A DNA stretch of 19,855 nucleotides, from NCBI GenBank assembly GCA_026197015.1, contig JAPHRB010000033.1, positions 1-19,855 of the forward strand, written 5' to 3'. Both the position numbers and the translations under genes were made by a program. The notes under the pieces were generated by a model. It was not told where the DNA came from. It made no database searches and saw only the letters and a program-made list of their open reading frames with translations. Shown here in pieces: positions 14,373 through 19,855 of the stretch (position 1 is its first letter; every line of letters starts with the position of its first letter). The DNA is from Gammaproteobacteria bacterium (GTDB lineage: Bacteria > Pseudomonadota > Gammaproteobacteria > SZUA-229).

Positions 14373-15027
14373 AACCTGTTCCACGTATAGTATGAATGAG
14401 AGTGTTGTTAAAAGGTTTATCGATTTTTTTGCGTAATCGACTCATATGTACGTCTATAACATTAGTTTGAGGATCAAAGTTGTAATCCCAAACATGTTCA
14501 AATAGCATTGTGCGCGATACTACTTGTCCCACATGACGCATCAGATATTCCAACAACCGGTATTCAGTCGCTAATAAGTCAATATCCTGACCTGCACGGC
14601 TAACTTTATGAGTTATTAAATCTAGTACAAGATCTACAATAGCAAGCTCAGTTATATGAGGTTCTGCATATTGACGTTTACCAAGGATTTCAGCTCGAAC
14701 CAGAAGCTCAGAGAAGGCAAAAGGCTTAACCAGATAATCATCTGCACCACTTTGCAGGCCCTCTACTCTTTGCTCTACATCAGCTAGCGCACTTAGAATA
14801 AGTATAGAGGTATTAACATTAGAGGCTCTTAAAGTGCGTATTATGGTCAAACCATCAACATTTGGCAGCATTCTGTCAATAATCATTACATCATAAGATT
14901 CAGTAGTCGCCAGAAATAACCCGTCTTTTCCATCAGACTGATGATCAACAACATGGTTGTTTTCAATAAGACCTTTGATAATGAAGTCGGCTACGCTCTG
15001 GTCATCTTCAATTACTAATATTCGCAT
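14338..15027 (-). CDS. CusR-like OmpR-family response regulator
   Basis: A 229-residue response regulator. The receiver domain has the acidic pair D8/D9, phospho-accepting D51 (IIDRMLP), S79 and K101-P102. The C-terminal winged helix (about 128-224) has the OmpR-type pattern LLATEYRLLEYLM, HVWDYNFDPQTNVIDVHMSR and a TIRGTGYVIR end, closest in character to CusR/CopR/PcoR regulators of copper resistance. It is the first gene of the leftward pair with the kinase and diverges from the efflux operon across a 172-base region containing the 54-bp element, its most likely target. Identity as copper-responsive rests on context. Confidence 0.92.
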   Translation of the reverse strand: MRILVIEDDQSVADFIIKGLIENNHVVDHQSDGKDGLFLATTESYDVMIIDRMLPNVDGLTIIRTLRASNVNTSILILSALADVEQRVEGLQSGADDYLVKPFAFSELLVRAEILGKRQYAEPHITELAIVDLVLDLITHKVSRAGQDIDLLATEYRLLEYLMRHVGQVVSRTMLFEHVWDYNFDPQTNVIDVHMSRLRKKIDKPFNNTLIHTIRGTGYVIRPPEKDNS

Positions 15028-15095
15028 CGTAGAATAATATTTGTCGGTTGAGTTTCAATTATTATATTTAAATCATGTATTTAGTAAGCTTTAAT

Positions 15096-15149
15096 AACAT
15101 TAAATAAATTTAATGTACATGAAAGCTAACTGCCATTCTACATAGAGTA
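15096..15149 (+). promoter_or_regulatory. 54-bp element, copy 2, in the divergent regulator/efflux promoter
   Basis: It contains the near-perfect palindrome ACATTAAATAAATTTAATGT (15097-15116), then ATGAAA and TAGAGT 18 bases apart as possible -35/-10 boxes pointing to the TolC-family gene. It is 43/54 identical to 7444-7497 by my count. Position between the two divergent units makes it the prime candidate for the response regulator's binding site. OmpR-family regulators of the CusR/CopR group are known to use palindromic boxes, though this sequence is not the CusR box. Confidence 0.6.
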
Positions 15150-15199
15150 GCATACAGCAATCAATAAAAATAAAGTTGTTTATAATTCAGGTGCCATAT

Positions 15200-16519
15200 A
15201 TGTCTCACGACTCAATAAAATCAATCTTTAGTGCTGCAATTAGTATTGTTTTAGTGATATTCGGTCAATTTTCTAAGGCTGACAATATAACAAGTTCCAC
15301 TCCAGTTTTGTCAATAGAAAAAGTTGAACGACTCGCGCTTGAAAATGAGCCTGGTATTTCAAGTCAGGATTGGCAGGTTCGCTCATTATCAGAAAATGCT
15401 ATTGCTGAAAGTCAGTTGCCTGATCCCAAAATACAATTGGGCCTAATTAATGTACCAACAGATACATATGACTTTGACCAGGAGAATATGACTCAAATAA
15501 AACTGGGTGTTAGTCAACAGTTTCCAGCGGGTAATACGTTAGATGTAAAGCAGAAGAAAATTGAAAAACAGGCATTATCAATACATGAAAGAAAAGAGCA
15601 GCGAAAATTAACAATTTTAAAAACTGTTAGATTAACTTATCTTGAAATATATTACCTGGAACAAGCGAAGTTAACCATTTTAGAAAATAAGAAATTATTT
15701 TCACAATTAACCGATATTGTTAAGTCACTTTATTCTGTAGGTAAAAATAATCAACAGGACTTAATACGTTCACAGCTAGAAATCAGTCGATTAGATGATC
15801 GCATCGTAAGAATTGACAAAAAAATAAAAGCGCAACGTTACAGCTTAGCTCGTTGGATTGGTATTGAAAATAGTCAGTTGAGATTAGCTAATAAATTACC
15901 TGAATGGGAAAATACAGAATTAAAAGAATCAATTTACGAGGATGAGGAAACGTTAGTAAAACAGTTACTTAAGCATCCCATTATTAAGGAAATGGATTAT
16001 AAAATGGAAGAAACCCGACAGGATATATCACTGGTTAAAGAAAGCTATAAGCCAGGCTGGGGGTTAAATATTAGTTACAGCTACCGAGAAGATAGTCCTG
16101 ATGGTATTGAACGGTCTGATTTCATAACAGTTGGTACCTCAATTGATTTACCAGTTTTTTCCGCAAAACGTCAGGATAAAAAATTATTATCTAAAGAATA
16201 TAAATATCAAAGTTTGAAAGATGAACGAGTAGAATTATTAAGGAATTTAATGTCTACATTACAACAGGAATATTCAAATAGAAATCAAATAATAAAACGT
16301 AATCAGCTTTATCAAACATTACTATTACCACAGGCCAAACAACAGGCTGAGGCCGCATTATTGGCATATCAGTCTGATAGAGGCGATTTTGCAGATGTTA
16401 TGCGCGCTCATATTGATAACTTAAATGCTTTACTCGATAACATGCGAATTACGATAGATTTATTAAAGACTAAATCAAATATTTTATATCTCACTTCATC
16501 ATTTTCAAATGAGGGTTAA
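15200..16519 (+). CDS. TolC-family outer-membrane efflux channel, CusC/CzcC type
   Basis: A 439-residue outer-membrane factor. The ATG at 15200 is preferred: AGGTG lies six bases upstream and the protein then starts with a signal peptide (about 1-28, ending SKA). The in-frame TTG at 15176 has no such support. The mature chain shows the two homologous TolC-family halves. Each has long helical, Gln/Lys/Glu-rich stretches (about 105-220 and 310-430), with beta segments between them such as IQLGLINVP and WGLNISYSY. No lipobox Cys is seen. It should form the trimeric exit duct of the tripartite pump with the next two genes. The next start follows three bases after the stop. Confidence 0.88.
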   Translation: MSHDSIKSIFSAAISIVLVIFGQFSKADNITSSTPVLSIEKVERLALENEPGISSQDWQVRSLSENAIAESQLPDPKIQLGLINVPTDTYDFDQENMTQIKLGVSQQFPAGNTLDVKQKKIEKQALSIHERKEQRKLTILKTVRLTYLEIYYLEQAKLTILENKKLFSQLTDIVKSLYSVGKNNQQDLIRSQLEISRLDDRIVRIDKKIKAQRYSLARWIGIENSQLRLANKLPEWENTELKESIYEDEETLVKQLLKHPIIKEMDYKMEETRQDISLVKESYKPGWGLNISYSYREDSPDGIERSDFITVGTSIDLPVFSAKRQDKKLLSKEYKYQSLKDERVELLRNLMSTLQQEYSNRNQIIKRNQLYQTLLLPQAKQQAEAALLAYQSDRGDFADVMRAHIDNLNALLDNMRITIDLLKTKSNILYLTSSFSNEG

Positions 16520-16522
16520 AGA

Positions 16523-18256
16523 ATGAAAAAAATAGCTTTACCAGGTATTGTATTTTTAATTATTGGTTTAATTGTAGGTTACTTTAGTCAATCATTATTT
16601 AACAGTGACGAGAAAATAAGTATAAACACAAATAGTGCTGAAAAGCAGCCTCTTTACTGGGTTGCACCTATGGATCCTGCTTATCGTCGAGATAAACCAG
16701 GAAAATCGCCAATGGGAATGGATCTAGTTCCGTTTTATGGCAATGACAATACCAATGATGGTGAAGGTGTTGTGAAAATATCACCTGTTGTTGAAAATAA
16801 TCTTGGTGTTCGTACAGCTAAAGTAGAAAAAGGCAAGCTCGACTTGAAAATTAAAACAGTCGGTTATGTTGCTTTTGATGAAGATAAGTTGACACATATA
16901 CATTCACGAATTGACGGCTGGATTGAAAAGATGGCTGTTACGGCAGAAGGTAATGAGGTAAAAAAGGATCAAAAATTATTTGATATATATAGCCCCACAC
17001 TTGTTAATGCACAGGAGGAGTACGTTACAGCATTGAAAAGTGGTAATCGTGTGTTAATTTCCGCTTCAAATGATCGCTTAATATCATATGGCGTTTCAAC
17101 TAAGCAGATTAAAAAACTTAACAAAACCAGACAGGTTCAACAAATCATATCGTTTTATGCGCAACATGATGGTTTTATCAGTAAGCTCAATGCTCGTGAA
17201 GGTATGTTTGTTAAGCCCTCAACTGAAATAATGAGTATTGGACAGTTAGATACAGTTTGGGTAATTGCAGAAGTGTTTGAGCGACAGAGTGGTTGGGTTA
17301 AAAAGGCACAAAATGTAAAAATGACACTGGAGGCCTTTCCTCGTAAAACCTGGCATGGTGAAGTAGATTACATTTATCCGATACTGGACATTAAAACACG
17401 CACATTACGTGTGCGTATCAGGTTTGATAATACCGATCATTATTTAAAACCAAATATGCTTGCATCACTGAATATTTTGAGTGATTACAAAGAAGATACA
17501 TTATATGTCAAACGTGAATCTATAATACGCAATGGAGAGATGCAGCGTATTGTAAAAGCCCTGGGAGATGGTAAATATGAATCAGTAGTCATTCAAACGG
17601 GTATTGAAAGTGGTGAATTTATAGAGGTTTTAAATGGTATAGAAGAAAATGATTTAATTGTTACTTCTGCTCAATTCTTAATAGATTCTGAGTCAAGCTT
17701 GACTGCTTCCTTTAACCGTATGGTCATGAGAGATGATAGTGAAAACAAAAACAACAATGCACGGGTATGGGTGACGGGGTCAATTGTGGATATTATGACG
17801 ACTCATAATATGTTGACTATCAAGCATGATCCGATTGGTGCGTGGAACCAGCCTGGAATGATTATGGATTTGTTTGTTAATAAATCAATTGATATGAGTA
17901 CATTTATCAAAGGGCAAAACCACCGTTTTTTAATAAAAGGTCATGGTGATGGTGCATCAGAAATAATTGAAATAGATACACAAAGTGACTCGCCTGAGGA
18001 TAATTTAAAAAACAATAATCAGGCCTGGTTTGATGGCGCCATTGTTGGTGTTATGGCCAGTCATAATATGTTGACTATAGAACATGAACCGGTTGATGTT
18101 TGGGGTTGGCCAGAAATGAGCATGGATTTTAAAGTTTCCAGGAACATTGACCTCGATATATTTAAAGTACAGCAAAAAATTCGATTTCTGGTTGAAAAGC
18201 ATCAGGATGATTCTCTTGAAATAATTCAAATCAACACAGAAGGGGCTAAAAAATGA
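16523..18256 (+). CDS. cusB: Membrane fusion protein, CusB type, with two C-terminal CusF-like domains
   Basis: A 577-residue periplasmic adaptor anchored by an N-terminal helix (about 5-26). Residues 45-72 form a heavy-metal-binding motif of the YxxPMxP...DKPGKSPMGMDLVP type. The adaptor body (hairpin, lipoyl and beta-barrel parts) covers about 85-395. Two tandem CusF-like domains follow, about 415-487 and 502-573. Relative to E. coli CusF (H36, W44, M47, M49) the second has H521, W529, M532 and M534. The first has H435, M446 and M448 but Gln443 in place of the capping Trp. CusF hands Cu(I)/Ag(I) to CusB, so here chaperone and adaptor are one chain. A good ribosome site (GAGGG) precedes the start; the stop overlaps the RND gene start. 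The cusB symbol reflects domain content. Confidence 0.9.
   Translation: MKKIALPGIVFLIIGLIVGYFSQSLFNSDEKISINTNSAEKQPLYWVAPMDPAYRRDKPGKSPMGMDLVPFYGNDNTNDGEGVVKISPVVENNLGVRTAKVEKGKLDLKIKTVGYVAFDEDKLTHIHSRIDGWIEKMAVTAEGNEVKKDQKLFDIYSPTLVNAQEEYVTALKSGNRVLISASNDRLISYGVSTKQIKKLNKTRQVQQIISFYAQHDGFISKLNAREGMFVKPSTEIMSIGQLDTVWVIAEVFERQSGWVKKAQNVKMTLEAFPRKTWHGEVDYIYPILDIKTRTLRVRIRFDNTDHYLKPNMLASLNILSDYKEDTLYVKRESIIRNGEMQRIVKALGDGKYESVVIQTGIESGEFIEVLNGIEENDLIVTSAQFLIDSESSLTASFNRMVMRDDSENKNNNARVWVTGSIVDIMTTHNMLTIKHDPIGAWNQPGMIMDLFVNKSIDMSTFIKGQNHRFLIKGHGDGASEIIEIDTQSDSPEDNLKNNNQAWFDGAIVGVMASHNMLTIEHEPVDVWGWPEMSMDFKVSRNIDLDIFKVQQKIRFLVEKHQDDSLEIIQINTEGAKK
17765..18241 (+). repeat. Tandem duplication of the CusF-like domain
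   Basis: Two copies of about 220 bases (17765-17983 and 18026-18241) inside the membrane fusion gene encode the two CusF-like domains. They share long DNA identities, for example TCATAATATGTTGACTAT, and parallel HxP...PxMxMD motifs. DNA-level likeness points to duplication within this gene, not two separate captures. Confidence 0.8.
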
Positions 18257-19855
18257 TAGCTTCTGTTATTGATTGGTCAATACGTAATCGTTTTGTTGTA
18301 TTACTAGCAACATTTATTTTGTTAGCCGCTGGTTTGTATGCAGTAAAACAAACACCTATTGATGCGATACCTGATCTCTCTGATGTACAAGTCATAGTAA
18401 AAACATCTTATCCTGGGCAAGCACCACAAGTGGTTGAAGATCAGGTCACATATCCTTTAACTACCGCGATGTTATCAGTTCCAAAAGCAGTAACTGTTCG
18501 TGGTTATTCTTTCTTTGGTGATTCTTATGTGTACATTATATTTGAAGAAGGTACCGATCTGTACTGGGCACGTACACGTGTATTAGAGTATTTAAGTCAG
18601 GTTTCTTCATCTTTACCCAGTGAAGCCAAAACACAATTAGGGCCAGATGCAACCGGTGTTGGTTGGGTGTATTCCTACGCGCTAATTGACAAAACAGGCA
18701 ACAATGATATTTCTGAATTGCGTAGCCTGCAGGACTGGTTCTTAAAATATGAATTACAGACTGTACCTGGGGTATCAGAAATTGCCACCATTGGTGGCAT
18801 GGTAAAGCAATATCAAATAGTGGCTGATCCTGAAAAATTACGCGCTTATGGAATAACCTTAAACCATATAAAACTGGCCATAAATAATGGTAATCAGGAA
18901 TCAGGGGCTTCTGTTGTAGAAATGGGAGAGGCCGAGTATATGGTTCGCACGACAGGCTATTTGCAAAAAATTGACGATATAAAAAAAATTCCGTTAGGTC
19001 TTAATGACAACGGAACACCATTACAAATTCAGGATATAGCCGATGTAATTACTGGGCCACAAATGCGTCGTGGTATAGCAGAGTTAAATGGTGAAGGTGA
19101 TGTAGTTGGTGCTTATGTTGTCATGCGATTTGGAGAGAATGCACTTAAAACTATCGAACTGGTTAAAAAGAAACTGGATGAATTAAAAGTTGGTTTACCT
19201 GAAGGTGTAGAAATTGTAACAACCTACGACAGATCAACACTCATCAATCATGCGGTGGATAATTTATATGAAAAACTGGTTGAGGAATTTATTGTAGTTG
19301 CCATTATATGTGCGCTTTTTCTTTTCCATTTTCGCTCATCATTAGTTGTCATTATTAGTTTGCCTATTGGGATATTAGGCGCTTTCGTGATTATGCACTT
19401 ACAGGGGCTTAATGCAAATATTATGTCATTAGGCGGCATTGCAATCGCTATAGGTGCCATGGTAGATGGCGCGATTGTAATGATTGAAAATGTACATAAA
19501 CACATTGAAAAAACACCATTAACAGACAGTAATCGATGGCAGGTTATAGCTGAAGCATCGAAAGAAGTAGGGCCACCTTTATTTTTCTCTTTACTTATTA
19601 TCACTATGAGTTTTTTACCCGTATTTTCACTAGAAGCACAGGAAGGAAAATTATTTGCACCCCTGGCATTTACAAAATCGTATGCGATGGCTTTTGCAGC
19701 GGGTTTATCTATCACTTTGGTTCCTGTTTTAATGGGGTACTTTATCCGTGGAAACATTCGTCCTGAACATAAAAACCCCTTAAATCGTTTAATTACGGCA
19801 GCTTATCGACCTGTGATACAGCGTGTTTTGACATATCCAAAATCAATGATTGTTA
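18253..19855 (+). CDS. cusA: Heavy-metal RND efflux pump, CusA/CzcA type (3' end missing)
   Basis: The first 534 residues of an RND inner-membrane pump; typical length is about 1,040, so roughly half is visible. The ATG overlaps the previous stop (ATGA), and AAGGGG upstream is the ribosome site. Features of the heavy-metal subfamily are clear. Helix 1 is at about 12-31, followed by TPIDAIPDLSDVQV and the PGQAPQVVEDQVTYPL stretch. The fourth-helix proton-relay motif is GAMVD405GAIVMIEN, with Asp at the same number as D405 of E. coli CusA. The close match to the GAMVD-AIVMIEN form, and the CusF-bearing adaptor next to it, favour monovalent Cu/Ag over Zn/Co/Cd. The methionine relay that would settle this lies in the missing half. 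Confidence 0.92.
   Translation, partial: MIASVIDWSIRNRFVVLLATFILLAAGLYAVKQTPIDAIPDLSDVQVIVKTSYPGQAPQVVEDQVTYPLTTAMLSVPKAVTVRGYSFFGDSYVYIIFEEGTDLYWARTRVLEYLSQVSSSLPSEAKTQLGPDATGVGWVYSYALIDKTGNNDISELRSLQDWFLKYELQTVPGVSEIATIGGMVKQYQIVADPEKLRAYGITLNHIKLAINNGNQESGASVVEMGEAEYMVRTTGYLQKIDDIKKIPLGLNDNGTPLQIQDIADVITGPQMRRGIAELNGEGDVVGAYVVMRFGENALKTIELVKKKLDELKVGLPEGVEIVTTYDRSTLINHAVDNLYEKLVEEFIVVAIICALFLFHFRSSLVVIISLPIGILGAFVIMHLQGLNANIMSLGGIAIAIGAMVDGAIVMIENVHKHIEKTPLTDSNRWQVIAEASKEVGPPLFFSLLIITMSFLPVFSLEAQEGKLFAPLAFTKSYAMAFAAGLSITLVPVLMGYFIRGNIRPEHKNPLNRLITAAYRPVIQRVLTYPKSMIV

Noticed and set aside
19248..19757. Leftward 169-codon open frame opposite the RND pump gene
   Set aside because: The plus strand encodes conserved RND helices including the D405 motif here, so the opposite frame is a shadow.
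1..19855. CRISPR array, tRNA, rRNA or attachment site
   Set aside because: No regularly spaced repeats, no tRNA-like cloverleaf and no rRNA stretches were noticed on reading both strands; no direct repeats typical of attachment sites were found.

Overview
The window is a chromosomal or plasmid-borne heavy-metal region that looks like a copper/silver resistance island of an AT-rich Gram-negative bacterium, most likely a gammaproteobacterium. The support is an outer-membrane porin, a tripartite RND efflux system with a TolC-type channel, periplasmic oxidases and cytochromes, and an OmpR-type two-component system. No rRNA, tRNA, intact transposase, CRISPR array or plasmid origin was seen. The left-edge oxidase genes are visibly richer in G+C (about 45% in lines I counted) than the following DNA (about 20% in the poorest intergenic line). 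The species cannot be named from this sequence.

Left part (1-1700): two adjacent same-strand genes encode paralogous two-domain multicopper-oxidase-like proteins; the first is cut by the window edge. The copper ligands are divided between them. The second protein has a complete type 1 site and half of a trinuclear site in domain 1, and no ligands in domain 2. The first has trinuclear ligands only in domain 2, and its domain 1 has lost the HCH motif. Together they would supply one full active site, which suggests a heteromeric oxidase.

1718-3771: a leftward operon of a small CxxC thioredoxin-like protein, a duplicated CcdA/DsbD-type membrane electron carrier and a MerR-family regulator. Its promoter has the 19-bp spacer and central dyad typical of MerR control, so the operon is probably metal-induced and self-regulated.

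4256-6649 (leftward): a three-domain, methionine-rich CopA/CueO-type multicopper oxidase, preceded by a small His/Cys-rich CopL-like protein. The 1.2 kb from 6650 to 7864 is an AT-rich stretch without a convincing gene. It holds hairpins and a 54-bp element that recurs in the divergent promoter at 15096.

7865-12914 (rightward): a small exported protein of unknown function, the remains of a cation diffusion facilitator gene, a TlpA-type thioredoxin, a second small Cys/His-rich CopL/DUF2946-like protein, an outer-membrane porin tightly linked to a diheme cytochrome c, an unknown periplasmic protein and a small glutaredoxin-like protein.

12993-19855: a CusS/CusR-like sensor kinase and response regulator (leftward), diverging from a CusCBA/CzcCBA-like operon of TolC-family channel, membrane fusion protein and RND pump (cut at the right edge). 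The fusion protein carries an N-terminal heavy-metal-binding motif and two tandem CusF-like copper-binding domains at its C terminus. In the likely working model, RND efflux exports Cu(I)/Ag(I) from the periplasm, the oxidases convert Cu(I) to less toxic Cu(II), the small Cys/His/Met-rich proteins bind or sense metal, and the thiol-redox proteins maintain or repair thiols under metal stress.
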